Shown in pieces: positions 1 through 9,606 of a stretch of 64,000 nt of DNA (position 1 is the stretch's first letter; each line of letters begins with the position of its first letter). This stretch comes from Bdellovibrionaceae bacterium UBA2339 (GTDB lineage: Bacteria > Bdellovibrionota > Bdellovibrionia > Bdellovibrionales > JAMPXM01). A program made the translations under genes and the position numbers. The notes under the pieces were generated by a model that was given only the letters and a program-made list of their open reading frames with translations, did not search any database and was not told where the DNA came from. Location: contig DDUL01000009.1 of the NCBI GenBank assembly GCA_002344785.1, forward strand, positions 7,506-71,505. The letters run 5' to 3'.

Positions 1-1050
1 GTCCTGCAGCAATACTTTGAAATTTCGGTGGACCCGTTTTGTATCACGGATTTCAGCGGTCGCTTTCGCACTGTGAATCCCGCGATGTGCAAGATCTTGG
101 GATACAGCGAAGAGGAGTTTCAGAATCAAAGTAGCTACGAGATCCTCCACCCTGATGATTGGAAAGCGACCGAAGCGATCATCCGTCGGCTGCAACTGGG
201 CGAGAGAATTGTGATCGAGAATCGCATCCGCGCCAAGGACGGCTCTTATCGCACATTCAGTTGGCATGCGATCGCCGATGAGCGCCGAGAGTTGATCTAT
301 TGCTCGGTGCGCGATGTGACCGAGCAGCGGAGTGCGGAAATGAAAGCCGTCGATGCGGCTCGTTTGGCGTCACTTGGCGAGATGGCCAGCGGTATCGCGC
401 ATGAAATCAACAATCCTTTGGCCATCATCAAAGGCAAATGCGAGGTCATTCTTCACCAGCTCAAGCAACAAAAGTTCGAGCCAACTCAAGGACAAGTGGA
501 CCTCGGAAAAATTGTCGAGACCGTTGAGCGCATCTCACGCATCGTTCAGGCTTTACGCGTGATCGCCCGCGACTCTAAAAACGAAGAGCTGAGTCAGGGC
601 AACATTCATCAGATCGTCGACGAAGTTTTGGCGGTTTCAGCTGAGCGCTTTCGCCATTCAGGAATCGAAATTCACTGGTCGCCCGCCTCGAGCGCCGCGG
701 AAGCGGCCGTCGCCCGCTGTCGGCCCGTGCAGGTGGGTCAGGTTATTCTCAATTTGCTCAATAATAGCTTCGATGCCGTGACCATGCTTCCCAAGAAGTG
801 GGTGAAGATCGAAGTTCGCCGACTGGACGCGTGGGTGGAGATCTCGGTCACCGATTCGGGAGACGGAATTCCGCCAGAAGTTTTGCCACGCTTGATGCAG
901 CCATTCTTTACCACCAAGGGCGTGGGCCGAGGCACGGGCATCGGCTTGAGCGTTTCGAAAAGCATGATCGAAAGCCAAGGCGGCAAATTCTTCTACGATG
1001 ACAAGTCACCGCATACTCGATTCGTGGTGCAATTGGCGCTGCTCTCGTGA
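1..1050 (+). CDS. PAS-domain sensor histidine kinase, 5' truncated by window edge
   Basis: The frame is open from the first base, so the start lies upstream of the window. The visible N-terminus is a PAS fold (PFCITDFSGRFRTVNPAM, then a PAC-like stretch ending in RDVTEQ). It is followed by a HisKA dimerisation helix with the phospho-acceptor histidine in the H-box GIAHEINNPL (His codon near base 400), and a HATPase_c domain with N-box NLLNNSFDAV, G1 box DSGDGIPP and G2 box GRGTGIGLSVSKS. All kinase boxes are intact, so autophosphorylation is expected. No membrane segment is visible in this part, and the gene is followed by a convergent transporter rather than a response regulator, so its partner is unknown. 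Upstream PAS or membrane domains may be missing from view. Confidence 0.93.
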   Translation, partial: VLQQYFEISVDPFCITDFSGRFRTVNPAMCKILGYSEEEFQNQSSYEILHPDDWKATEAIIRRLQLGERIVIENRIRAKDGSYRTFSWHAIADERRELIYCSVRDVTEQRSAEMKAVDAARLASLGEMASGIAHEINNPLAIIKGKCEVILHQLKQQKFEPTQGQVDLGKIVETVERISRIVQALRVIARDSKNEELSQGNIHQIVDEVLAVSAERFRHSGIEIHWSPASSAAEAAVARCRPVQVGQVILNLLNNSFDAVTMLPKKWVKIEVRRLDAWVEISVTDSGDGIPPEVLPRLMQPFFTTKGVGRGTGIGLSVSKSMIESQGGKFFYDDKSPHTRFVVQLALLS

Positions 1051-1129
1051 ACTGACCTCGTAGCGTGTTGCGCCGAAACGGCGCTTCGTCGCGCTAGCGA
1101 ATGAACGTCAAGACGTTGTCGATCTCGAG

Positions 1130-2170
1130 TTAGGTGGGGCCCGAGGCCTCGCCCGATCCGGCCACCTCAATTTGGATCGTGCTATGCGAGATTTTGAACT
1201 TCTCGCGGAGGTGGGTGTGAATCTTCGCCAACAACTGGTTGTTGGCGTTCGCTCTTGTGCGGACGTGGGCGGTCAGTGCGGTTTCTGTCGTTGAGATTGA
1301 CCACACGTGCATGTGGTGAACATCGTCCACGCCTTCGATTTGTTGCAGTGAAGCTTTGATTTCATCGGGCTTGAGATGATGGGGCACGCCATCCATCGCC
1401 ATGAGCAGAGATGTGCGCAGCAGTCGCCAAGCGCTATAGAAAATCACCGCCGCCACCAAAAGGCTCAATGCAGGATCGAGCCAAGAGCCGATGCCTTGCG
1501 CGATGGCGAATCCAGATCCCGCGACAGCGAGTGAAATGGCGGCGTCGCCGAGCAAGTGAATGAGCGCACTGCGAGCGTTGAGCTCGTGCGTATGGCGCAC
1601 AAAAAATAGAGCTGAGCTGATGTTGATCACCACGCCAACGAGCGCGACCCACATCACGGTGTGGCCGAGAACTTCAGGCGGTTGGCGCAGTCGGCTGATC
1701 GCCTCCCAAGCAATCGCGCCACAAGTGCCCGTCAGCAAGATGGCGCCCGCGAGGGCCGAGAGAATCGTCAATTTTTTGTAGCCATAGGTGAGGGCCGAGG
1801 TCGCGGGCCGTTCGGCGAACTTCAAGGCGAAGGCTGACATCGCCAAGCTCAAAACATCTTGGAGATTATGGCCCGCATCGGCCAGCAGGGCGACGGAGTT
1901 GGTGAACCAGCCCATGCCGAATTCGAAGATCACATAGGCGAGATTGAGTCCGATGCCAAAGTAGAAACTGCGCTGCAGTTGGGAATGCTCCAGCCCATGA
2001 TGGTGATGATGATGGTGGTGGTGATCGACATCATGCTTGTGCGAGTGATCGTGGTGGTGAGTGTGAGCGTGGGCCTCGTCTTGGACATGATGATTGTGGG
2101 ACTTTGCATCCGTGCAAGACTCAGTCGATGAAGCGCAAGAATCGTGAGAGCTGTTCGGTGATCGAGACAT
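1130..2170 (-). CDS. Cation diffusion facilitator (Zn2+/Co2+ efflux, CzcD/ZitB type)
   Basis: Inner-membrane divalent-metal/proton antiporter of the CDF family, about 346 aa. The N-terminus (residues 25-60) is extremely His-rich, with a run of nine histidines, and is likely a metal-binding cytoplasmic tail. Six hydrophobic segments follow. The intramembrane metal site is visible as ALLADAGHNLQD in the second segment and HLLGDAAIS in the fifth. The C-terminal cytoplasmic domain carries the HHMHVWS motif typical of the family. The ATG at 2170 is chosen over an in-frame TTG 36 bases upstream; neither has a strong ribosome site. The gene converges on the sensor kinase with about 80 bases between stops. 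Zn2+ is the most likely substrate by family, but the ion cannot be fixed from sequence. Confidence 0.93.
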   Translation of the reverse strand: MSRSPNSSHDSCASSTESCTDAKSHNHHVQDEAHAHTHHHDHSHKHDVDHHHHHHHHHGLEHSQLQRSFYFGIGLNLAYVIFEFGMGWFTNSVALLADAGHNLQDVLSLAMSAFALKFAERPATSALTYGYKKLTILSALAGAILLTGTCGAIAWEAISRLRQPPEVLGHTVMWVALVGVVINISSALFFVRHTHELNARSALIHLLGDAAISLAVAGSGFAIAQGIGSWLDPALSLLVAAVIFYSAWRLLRTSLLMAMDGVPHHLKPDEIKASLQQIEGVDDVHHMHVWSISTTETALTAHVRTRANANNQLLAKIHTHLREKFKISHSTIQIEVAGSGEASGPT

Positions 2171-2310
2171 ACATCTAGTTAGCACTTGGTGAGCGAAGTC
2201 GGCCAAGCCGCATCAAGTCTTGGCCACAACATGCGCCTTTCGCTCGCATCCGGCTCGCTCAGCCCGCACTGCGGGCCGGCTCACTCGCTTCAAGTCCTCT
2301 CTCGACCCTC

Positions 2311-2340
2311 AAAAAACAAAAGCCAGGGCAAGCCTGGCTC
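2311..2340 (-). terminator. Intrinsic terminator of the tRNA-Leu gene
   Basis: Read on the minus strand, AGCCAGG / CCTGGCT form a stem with a 4-5 base loop, directly followed by TTTGTTTTTT. It lies about 12 bases past the tRNA CCA end, as expected for a monocistronic tRNA. The opposite side also has a T run (CGTTTTTTG), so it may work in both directions. Confidence 0.85.
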
Positions 2341-2351
2341 TCGTTTTTTGA

Positions 2352-2438
2352 TGGTGCCCCGGAGAGGACTTGAACCTCCACAACCTTACGGTCATAAGAA
2401 CCTGAATCTTACGCGTCTACCAGTTCCGCCACCGGGGC
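2352..2438 (-). tRNA. tRNA-Leu (anticodon CAG)
   Basis: The minus strand folds as an 87-nt class II tRNA. The acceptor stem is GCCCCGG / CCGGGGC with discriminator A and an encoded CCA. The D-arm contains GGCGGAACTGGTAGACGC, the anticodon stem-loop is TAAGA-TTCAGGT-TCTTA giving anticodon CAG (reads CUG), there is a long variable arm, and the T-arm contains GGTTCAAGTCC. The length, variable arm and conserved D-loop GGTAGACGC are all diagnostic of leucine tRNAs. It is flanked by the rnr gene on the opposite strand and followed by an intrinsic terminator. Confidence 0.97.
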
Positions 2439-2575
2439 TCGATTTCAGAAGCCTCAGCTCTAGCAAAACCTTCCGGTCCAGGTCACGAGGAAATGCCGCG
2501 AGCCGCTGTGTCGGGAAGTGCGCTTAAGACTATGCCTGGCTTGGAAACGACTCGGGGGAGTGTTAGCGTCTCGCT

Positions 2576-5530
2576 ATGGGACGGGGACGTGGGACTCGCA
2601 AAAATTCTTATCAACCGGGTCCGTCGAATGGGCCAAAGTCGAATTCGCGCCGCGAAGATCGCGATTCGTCGCGAGATTCACAGCGCGAGATCAACAATGG
2701 CCGTTCGTTGCGTGATGTGTTGGGTGGCGCGGCCTCGCGCTCGGGTTGGCCTCGTGCCGACTTTTCTTCGCCCCGAGGTGAGTCGCCTCGGCCTTCGGGG
2801 GGCGGCGCGTTAGCGGCGGGTCTGCCCAAGAGGTCCATTGAGTACAAGCCGTTGATGAGTTTTCCGGCTTCCATGCCGGCGAGTCAGCCCAAGAAAGAAG
2901 CGAGCAGTCCCGTGGGACCTCGCGTGGAGTCTCGGCCTCAACCGCAAACTTTGAAACCCATGTTCAAGCCTCCTGTCGAGATTTCCTCGAAGGTCACGCC
3001 TTCTGAGGTCGCGCGCGATGTGGTGAGCGGTGGGACTCGCACACCTGTGGATCCGGGTTGGCCGAGGGCGCGCAGTATTGGCTCGGGCTTACCGACAACT
3101 TCGGAATCCCTCACGGGTGGGCCGACGCCACTGAAGCCGGGTGCGGGTTCAGCGACGGCGGGCGCGAAAGTGATCAAGAAAGAAGCGCGCCGCGAAGGTC
3201 AGCGGTTGTTTGTGACCGGCACGGTGAAGCGACATCCAGATGGTTTTGGTTTTTTGCTTCCAGACGACGCTTCGGTTCCAGATGTCTACATTTCTCGGCA
3301 GTACATGTCGGGTGTCATGAGCAATGACCGAGTCGAAGTCGAAGTGTTTCGCTCGCGCCCCAAAGATGGCGGCGATCGCGGCGAGCGCCTGTTTGGTGAA
3401 GTGAAGCGAATCTTGTCGCGAGCGCACGCGCGCGTGGTGGGGCGCTACTTGCCCGTCGATCGACGCTACGGCGTGATTCAAGATGATGGTCGCGGTTGGG
3501 GTATGGATTTGCGAGTCCTCACGGAGGACTCGATGGGCGCGCAAGAAGGCGACTGGGTTGCCGTCGAAATTCTCGAGTACGCCTCGCAAGATCGTCCGCT
3601 CACAGGTCGCGTGGTTCGCATTCTTGGCGATGTCGAAGATCCTCTCAACGACATCATTCGCGTGATTCATGAGCGCCACATTCCCGATGAGTTTTCATTG
3701 CAGGCGCAGCGCGAAGCCGTCGCGCTGGGTACGGAAGTTCGCAAGGAAGATTGTGTGGGTCGTGAGGATCTGCGCGATCTGTCCTTGATCACCATCGATG
3801 GTGCGACCGCTCGCGACTTTGACGACGCGGTTTATGTCGAGCCCACGACGAACGGTTTCCGACTCATCGTTGCGATCGCGGATGTCTCGCACTACGTGAA
3901 GCCGGGGTCGGCGATCGACGAAGATGCGTACCTGCGCGGCACCAGCGTTTACTTCCCGAATCACGTCGTGCCGATGTTGCCGGAGGAGCTCTCCAACGAA
4001 TTGTGCTCCTTGAAACCTGAAGTGGATCGACTCTGCTTTGCTTGTGAAATTCAACTCGATTGGCAAGGCGTGATCCGCAATTATCGTTTCTTTGAAGGCG
4101 TCATGCGTTCTCAGGCTCGAGTGACCTACGGCGAAGCGCAAGAGGTGCTCGACGACGAGCTCAACGATCGCATGCGGTCTTTGCCGAAGGTGGTGGCGAA
4201 CATCAAACGCTGCGGCGACCTCGCGAAGATTTTGATGGCGAAACGTTTTCGCGAAGGCTCGCTGGATTTGGAGCTTCCGGAGACGCAGGTTGTGGTCGAT
4301 GACTCTGGCGAAACGACGGACATTGTGCGCAGCACGCGACTGTTCGCTCATCGCTTGATCGAGGAGCTGATGCTCATCACCAATGTGTGCACGGCACGCT
4401 TCTTTGAGGATCAAAGGCTGCACGGAATTTATCGCGTTCACGATGAGCCGGATCTTGAGAAGATCAAGACGCTCGAGCGCATGATGTGGAATTTGCTGGG
4501 GCCGTCTGGAAAAGTGAAGGGGCTGCACGGTCACGATTTGCAAAAGCGCATGACAAAAGCCCTGCAGGTCGCCTCACAAAAGCCGGGCGGCCAAGTGCTC
4601 AACATGCTCGCGCTGCGGGCAATGTCGCAAGCGCAGTATTCTGAAGAGAACATCGGCCACTTTGGCCTAGGGTTTTCGCATTATTCGCACTTCACCTCGC
4701 CGATTCGTCGTTATCCGGACTTGATCGCACATCGTTTGATCAAGGCTGTGCTTGTCGATCGCTATCGCAATCAAGGTATGGAGCGCGAAGAAATCGCCGC
4801 GGCCGCTCAACATCTGTCGGCTTGCGAGCAACGCGCTGTTAAAGCTGAACGGCAGGTGCTGTCGATCAAGAAGGCGCGCTTCATTCGTCGCTACATCGGT
4901 GAAACTTTGGAGGGCGCGATCACCTCCGTCACCAAGTTCGGATTGTTCGTGACGCTGCGGGATTTCGAGGTCGACGGCTTGCTTCGTTTGGAATCGCTCG
5001 GCAATGACCGCTGGGTCTTTGACGAGCCGTCGATGCGTTTGTTCGGACGCCGCACAGGTCGCGTCTTTAAGCTGGGTGATCATCTGCGCGTCGAAGTTCT
5101 CGCCGCGGATGTGTCGACGGGCAAAATTGATTTCGCGTTGGCGAGCGAAGCGGAGTTGGCCAACGACGATGATGTCGAAGCATTGGAACGAGAACTCATG
5201 AGTGACCCGACGCAAGTTGAAATTGCGCGCGAGAATCGCAAGGCCGCTCAGCGCGGCCCCGGCTCGTCGCAAGGCCCACAGGCATCGGCAAGACCGTGGA
5301 AGGGAGACCGGGATATGGCCGCACAACGAGGTAGCGCTTCGAAATCGCGTTCGGAGCAACGTAAAGGTAACAAGCAGGGTAAACCCTCGCGCAAAGAAAC
5401 CGAGTCGGCGCGTCGATCTGGCAGTAAGTCAGCTCGAAAGGCGCAAAAGGGCGGCCTCAGCGGGCGTCGCGCGGTCGCGAAAAAGTCCGGATCTGGCTCG
5501 AAGAATAACAAAGGTAGTTCCAAGCGATGA
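2576..5530 (+). CDS. rnr: Ribonuclease R (3'-5' exoribonuclease)
   Basis: Processive hydrolytic 3'-5' exoribonuclease of the RNase II/RNB family, acting on structured RNA in the cytoplasm. An OB/cold-shock-like domain starts near residue 214 (GTVKRHPDGFGFLLP). The RNB catalytic domain is marked by the acidic active-site block TIDGATARDFDDAVYV near residue 405. A C-terminal S1 domain starts near residue 775 (EGAITSVTKFGLFVTL). At 984 aa it is longer than the usual 750-820 aa because of about 200 residues of low-complexity Pro/Ser/Arg-rich sequence at the N-terminus and about 110 residues of Lys/Arg/Ser-rich tail at the C-terminus. The stop overlaps the start of ubiB (ATGA), so the two are probably translationally coupled. 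If an internal start is used, the N-terminal extension would be shorter. Confidence 0.95.
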   Translation: MGRGRGTRKNSYQPGPSNGPKSNSRREDRDSSRDSQREINNGRSLRDVLGGAASRSGWPRADFSSPRGESPRPSGGGALAAGLPKRSIEYKPLMSFPASMPASQPKKEASSPVGPRVESRPQPQTLKPMFKPPVEISSKVTPSEVARDVVSGGTRTPVDPGWPRARSIGSGLPTTSESLTGGPTPLKPGAGSATAGAKVIKKEARREGQRLFVTGTVKRHPDGFGFLLPDDASVPDVYISRQYMSGVMSNDRVEVEVFRSRPKDGGDRGERLFGEVKRILSRAHARVVGRYLPVDRRYGVIQDDGRGWGMDLRVLTEDSMGAQEGDWVAVEILEYASQDRPLTGRVVRILGDVEDPLNDIIRVIHERHIPDEFSLQAQREAVALGTEVRKEDCVGREDLRDLSLITIDGATARDFDDAVYVEPTTNGFRLIVAIADVSHYVKPGSAIDEDAYLRGTSVYFPNHVVPMLPEELSNELCSLKPEVDRLCFACEIQLDWQGVIRNYRFFEGVMRSQARVTYGEAQEVLDDELNDRMRSLPKVVANIKRCGDLAKILMAKRFREGSLDLELPETQVVVDDSGETTDIVRSTRLFAHRLIEELMLITNVCTARFFEDQRLHGIYRVHDEPDLEKIKTLERMMWNLLGPSGKVKGLHGHDLQKRMTKALQVASQKPGGQVLNMLALRAMSQAQYSEENIGHFGLGFSHYSHFTSPIRRYPDLIAHRLIKAVLVDRYRNQGMEREEIAAAAQHLSACEQRAVKAERQVLSIKKARFIRRYIGETLEGAITSVTKFGLFVTLRDFEVDGLLRLESLGNDRWVFDEPSMRLFGRRTGRVFKLGDHLRVEVLAADVSTGKIDFALASEAELANDDDVEALERELMSDPTQVEIARENRKAAQRGPGSSQGPQASARPWKGDRDMAAQRGSASKSRSEQRKGNKQGKPSRKETESARRSGSKSARKAQKGGLSGRRAVAKKSGSGSKNNKGSSKR

Positions 5531-7206
5531 GCGTGAAGCGACGACGACGTCGGCATGTGAGTTCGGCACTTCGCAATGCGGCTCGCCTCCGCGTCATCGT
5601 CAGCGTCTTTGCTCGATACGGATTTCAAAACATTGCTGAGCGCCTTCGTCTTGGGCGCTTTCTCGTCGAACGCCTCAGCGGCATCGACCCCGATCAATAC
5701 ACCACAGCCGAACGCATGCGGATGGCGTTTGAAGAGTTGGGTCCGACCTTCGTGAAGTTGGGTCAACTCTTGGCGACTCGCCCAGATTTGGTGCCCGAAG
5801 ATTGGGTCGAAGAATTTAAACGCCTACATGATCAAGTGAGTGCGCTGCCGTTTGAAAAGATGCGCGGTACTCTGACGGCGCATTTCGGTCGCGATCTCAG
5901 TGAGGTCTTTGATCACATCGACGAAACTCCGATTGGCGCTGCGAGTATTGCGCAGGTGTATCGGGCCAAACTTCGCAGCGGTCAGTCCGTCGTCGTCAAA
6001 GTTCAGCGACCAGGGATCAGCGAAGTCGTCCGCAATGACTTAGGTGTACTGGAATTCATCGCGGAACGCCTGCATCGCTTTTTGCCAGAGGCTGCGGCCT
6101 TTAATCCTCTGGGCATTGTCGATGAATTCGCGAAGTCCTTGGAGCTCGAAACGAATTTCTCCGTTGAGGCCAACAACATTCGACGGTTTCAACAAAACTT
6201 CCGCGACGATCCAACGGTTAAGATTCCGATCGTGTACACCGAATTTTCAGGCCCCAAAGTCTTGGTGATGGAAGCCCTGCAGGGCGTGCCATTGTCGAAC
6301 CCCGAGTCGTTGCGACAAAGCGGCGTGGATCGAGATGCAGTCATGCGCATCGGCGTGAAGTGCTATTTCCGCCAAGTGTTTGTGCATGGATTCTTCCATG
6401 GCGATTTGCATGCGGGGAACTTGTTCATTTTGCCGGATCAGCGCATCGGCTTGATCGACTTCGGCATCGTGGGACGGTTGAATCGCCGAGTCCGCGACAC
6501 CATCGCCAATTTGTTTTTGGCGCTCTACACGGAAGACTATGAACGCCTGGCCTACGAGTACATCGAGATCGCGCCCTACACCGATAAAGTCGATATCGAT
6601 GAGTTTGCGCGTGAGCTGCAAGATGTTTTGGCGCCTCACTTTGGTTTGAATCTTCGCAATGTGGATCTCGGGCGACTGCTCATGCGAACGACGGCGATTT
6701 CGGCTAAACACGGGCTGGTGTTGCCCAGCGAATTGCTGTTGTTTTTCAAGTCCATCGTGACGGTGGAAGGCATGGGGCGCGTGATCAACCGCGAGTTTGA
6801 TCTGCTTCCTCACGCGCTCGAGTTCGCCGATGAGTTGGTGAAGTCCAAAACTGATCCTTTGCGTTTGCGCGACGATGCGCTTCGGGTGGGTCGCGACAGC
6901 TTGGCGCTGTTGAAGTCGTTGCCTCGCGAGTTGCGGCAATTCGTCAGGAAGATCAATCACCCCGACTTCGCGTTTCGCTTGAGCTTGGTTGAACTTGAAG
7001 AGCTCAAGACCTCGCTTGAGGCCTCGTCCAATTTGATCTTTTTGGGACTTGTCATTGGCAGCCTGATTTTGTCAGGTAGCGCCCTGATGTTCTTGCCGGC
7101 GGCGGCCTCGGGCTTGGTGTTGGGAATCCCGATTTGGTCGGCGATTTTCTACAGCTTGGCGGTGTTTTTGGGCCTGGCTGCGTTTCGAAACTACATACGA
7201 AAATGA
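5527..7206 (+). CDS. ubiB: UbiB/ABC1-family atypical kinase (ubiquinone biosynthesis accessory)
   Basis: UbiB (ADCK/COQ8) family protein-kinase-like ATPase required for ubiquinone assembly, probably at the inner membrane. Family signatures are in order: KxGQ (FVKLGQLLATRPDL, near residue 77), the alanine-rich loop PIGAASIAQVYRA near 137, the catalytic loop FFHGDLHAGNLF near 293 and the metal-binding LIDFGIVGR near 308. Two hydrophobic helices end the protein (about 505-555), matching the C-terminal membrane anchor of the family. Length 559 aa is normal. It overlaps rnr by four bases and is followed after 51 bases by a run of oxidative membrane-lipid genes on the same strand. Two classes of di-iron proteins downstream suggest a local quinone/lipid oxidation theme, which is inference. 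Confidence 0.94.
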   Translation: MSVKRRRRRHVSSALRNAARLRVIVSVFARYGFQNIAERLRLGRFLVERLSGIDPDQYTTAERMRMAFEELGPTFVKLGQLLATRPDLVPEDWVEEFKRLHDQVSALPFEKMRGTLTAHFGRDLSEVFDHIDETPIGAASIAQVYRAKLRSGQSVVVKVQRPGISEVVRNDLGVLEFIAERLHRFLPEAAAFNPLGIVDEFAKSLELETNFSVEANNIRRFQQNFRDDPTVKIPIVYTEFSGPKVLVMEALQGVPLSNPESLRQSGVDRDAVMRIGVKCYFRQVFVHGFFHGDLHAGNLFILPDQRIGLIDFGIVGRLNRRVRDTIANLFLALYTEDYERLAYEYIEIAPYTDKVDIDEFARELQDVLAPHFGLNLRNVDLGRLLMRTTAISAKHGLVLPSELLLFFKSIVTVEGMGRVINREFDLLPHALEFADELVKSKTDPLRLRDDALRVGRDSLALLKSLPRELRQFVRKINHPDFAFRLSLVELEELKTSLEASSNLIFLGLVIGSLILSGSALMFLPAAASGLVLGIPIWSAIFYSLAVFLGLAAFRNYIRK

Positions 7207-7257
7207 ACGCCGCATTCTTGGTCTTGCGTGAGTCTCAGAGCGGGCTAGAGTGAGCCC

Positions 7258-8556
7258 ATGGGCAATGTGGTCGCCTACGCCATTCCATTTTTCTTTGTGA
7301 TCCTCGCCGCGGAAGCCCTTTGGGCCCATCGACGCGGATTGAAGGTCATGACGGCGCGTGCAACTTTGGCGAACGCGCTGACGGGCTTATTGGAACGCCT
7401 CATCTTGGTTTTCAACTTCGCATTCTTGTTTTGGGCTTACTCCGAACTTTCTTCTTGGGTGCCATGGGTGTGGTCGACGGATTCGATATGGGTGTGGCCC
7501 GCGGCATTTGTGATTTCAGATTTCCTCTACTACTTTTTGCATCGCGCCCATCACCGCGTCGGTTTTTTGTGGGCCGCGCATGTGGTGCATCACCAATCCG
7601 AAGAAATGAATTTCAGTGTGGGCTTGCGCACGGCGCCCTTGCAGGCGCTGGTGTTCTCGGCGCCATTTTATCTGCCGGCTATTTTGCTGGGAGTTCCGGC
7701 GCTTCCGTTCTTTGTCGCCAACGGCTTGATGAATAGCTTGCAGCTCTTAGTGCACACGCGCGCGGCCTCGGGCGACTCTCGTGTATGGCGAATTCTTGGG
7801 GTCGCGTTCAACACGCCTTCGCATCATCGCGTGCATCACGGTCAGGAGTCGCAATATTTGGATCGAAACTTTGGCGCGTTCTTCATCGTCTGGGACAAGC
7901 TGTTTGGAAGTTTTGTGCCCGAGTCCGCAGAGCCCACTTACGGGGCTCGACATCGACTGCTGACGGCCAATCCGCTTCGCGCTGTCGCGGACGAGTATCG
8001 AAGAATGTGGCGCATTGCACGCGTCTTCGCCTCGCGTGTCGGGTGGGATGAACCTCTCCGTGCGCTTCGTGTTTGGCTCAGTGTGTGGCTGATGTCTCCG
8101 GAAAATTTGCAGGCGCAACTTGACCAGAATCCGATCGAGGCCATTGTCCTGCGCGATCGGCAGGACGCGCAAAGATCTTGGCCGCAACCCGACTGGCGTT
8201 TGACGTTCATGGCGCTCATGCCATTGGTGTTGGCGTTCTTCTTCTTGTACTATCTCAACCCGCGCCCTGAGGGCGTGCTTTTGGTTGGCATGGCCGGCTA
8301 CATTTTGTTGGGCCTGCAATCCGTCGGTGAGGCGCTGGATGCTTCACGCAAATTTTGGTTTTGGGAGTGGGCGCGAGGCGCTTGGCTCATGGGACTCGCT
8401 CTCCTGATCTTGAATAAGACATCGGGAAATTCAGATTCGAGTTTGGTCGTGTGGGCGGCGTGGGCCTCGCTTTGGCATGTTGGTCTCGCGCTCATTTCAA
8501 TGTTCGCAAAGTGGTCAGGCCGGGGGTTGCATGTTCAATCAGTATCCACTGAGTGA
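7258..8556 (+). CDS. Sterol desaturase / fatty-acid hydroxylase superfamily membrane protein
   Basis: Integral-membrane non-haem di-iron oxygenase of the fatty-acid hydroxylase superfamily (432 aa). The histidine boxes are visible: HRAHH near residue 95, HVVHHQSE near 108 and HHRVHHG near 190. Several hydrophobic segments surround them. An additional 200-residue C-terminal part contains three or four more membrane segments, an arrangement seen in alkylglycerol monooxygenase-like (AGMO/TMEM195) members. The substrate is unknown; a membrane lipid or ether lipid is plausible. The last 26 bases overlap the start of the CapA-like gene, so they are co-transcribed. Confidence 0.88.
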   Translation: MGNVVAYAIPFFFVILAAEALWAHRRGLKVMTARATLANALTGLLERLILVFNFAFLFWAYSELSSWVPWVWSTDSIWVWPAAFVISDFLYYFLHRAHHRVGFLWAAHVVHHQSEEMNFSVGLRTAPLQALVFSAPFYLPAILLGVPALPFFVANGLMNSLQLLVHTRAASGDSRVWRILGVAFNTPSHHRVHHGQESQYLDRNFGAFFIVWDKLFGSFVPESAEPTYGARHRLLTANPLRAVADEYRRMWRIARVFASRVGWDEPLRALRVWLSVWLMSPENLQAQLDQNPIEAIVLRDRQDAQRSWPQPDWRLTFMALMPLVLAFFFLYYLNPRPEGVLLVGMAGYILLGLQSVGEALDASRKFWFWEWARGAWLMGLALLILNKTSGNSDSSLVVWAAWASLWHVGLALISMFAKWSGRGLHVQSVSTE

Positions 8557-9601
8557 GCGCTTGCTCTGGCTATGGCGGCAGACTTGGCCAGTACTTGGTG
8601 AAGAGACTGAGATGCCTCAGGCTCCAGCGAGTCGTTCGTTTTTTGAGCCGCGATCCGCGGTCCGATTGATTTTCTTAGGTGATGTGATGCGCACGCACAG
8701 AGAGTGGGTGCCAAGAGTGTCGGCTGCACTTCGTGAACGCCTTCGCAGCGCCGACTTGATCTTAGCGAACTGCGAAGGTCCTGTGCTTCACGAGCGTGTG
8801 ACGCGCCGACCGCTGTTCACCATTCGATATGCGATGGCGCGTGAATACATTGAGCAAGTCATGGCGGCGACCTCGGTGCCGGCGGATCGCTGGGTCTGGA
8901 GTTTAGCCAACAATCACGCGGGTGATTTTGGCGAGGACGGTGTTCGGCGAACGGCGGCGACTCTCGAAAGTTTGGGCGCGCAAGTTGTGGGGTTGAAGGA
9001 TTGGGATCTGATTCGTGTGGCGCACGAAAAGCTGGCGATTCAGGCGTGGACGCAATGGGAAAATCATCCACTCGGATCCGGAGAGGGCAAGTCAGCTTGG
9101 CGACCGAATCGGCTTCGAGGTGGTGCGCCGCCGAAAGTGCCGCACTTGGCGCGCATCGCCTTGCCGCACTGGGGATTAGAGTTCCGATATTTTCCAACTG
9201 CGGAGCAACGAGCTTGGGCGCGTGAGTGGGCTGAGCAAGATGTGCGATTGATTGTCGGGCATCATGGGCATGTCGCTCAGCCCTTGGAGTGGATTGATCG
9301 AACCCCAGCGAAAGCATTGGCGGCCTACGGCATTGGAAATTGGCTTGGCGTGCAGTGGAGTTGGCCGACGATGAACTTTGGAGCGCTCATCGTTGATCTT
9401 GAGACTGAGGGCGAACGACGCGGCCAGTTCGCAGGCTATGAAATGCTTTGTTTGCAGCGGGTTCCTCATCCTGAGGTCAAAGCTGAGATTCGCTTGCACA
9501 GCGAGGCGGGCGAACGTAAGCACGAGTCTGAGGCGATTTTCCGACGCGTCGGCTGGTTGGCTGATCGCGGAACACCGCATGGAACCGGGCGGACGAGGTG
9601 A
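8531..9601 (+). CDS. CapA-family metallophosphoesterase-like protein
   Basis: Calcineurin-like metallophosphoesterase of the CapA/PgsA (poly-gamma-glutamate capsule) family, about 356 aa. Metal-binding motifs are visible: FLGDVM near residue 40, NCEGPVL near 77, SLANNHAGDFGEDG near 120 and VGHHGHVAQPLEW near 240. The start at 8531 is preferred over an in-frame upstream ATG because GGGGGT lies 5-8 bases before it; this start sits inside the end of the previous gene. The family is named for capsule synthesis but is widespread in other roles, and no capsule polymerase genes are next to it. No signal peptide is evident at the chosen start, so a cytoplasmic location is possible. Confidence 0.85.
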   Translation: MFNQYPLSERLLWLWRQTWPVLGEETEMPQAPASRSFFEPRSAVRLIFLGDVMRTHREWVPRVSAALRERLRSADLILANCEGPVLHERVTRRPLFTIRYAMAREYIEQVMAATSVPADRWVWSLANNHAGDFGEDGVRRTAATLESLGAQVVGLKDWDLIRVAHEKLAIQAWTQWENHPLGSGEGKSAWRPNRLRGGAPPKVPHLARIALPHWGLEFRYFPTAEQRAWAREWAEQDVRLIVGHHGHVAQPLEWIDRTPAKALAAYGIGNWLGVQWSWPTMNFGALIVDLETEGERRGQFAGYEMLCLQRVPHPEVKAEIRLHSEAGERKHESEAIFRRVGWLADRGTPHGTGRTR

Positions 9602-9606
9602 ACGCG

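Noticed and set aside
3695..4543. 282-aa frame opposite RNase R (and other long antisense frames at 4667-5359 and 6247-6960)
   Set aside because: They lie within conserved rnr and ubiB domains in the high-GC codon pattern that produces open antisense frames; no ribosome site or family.
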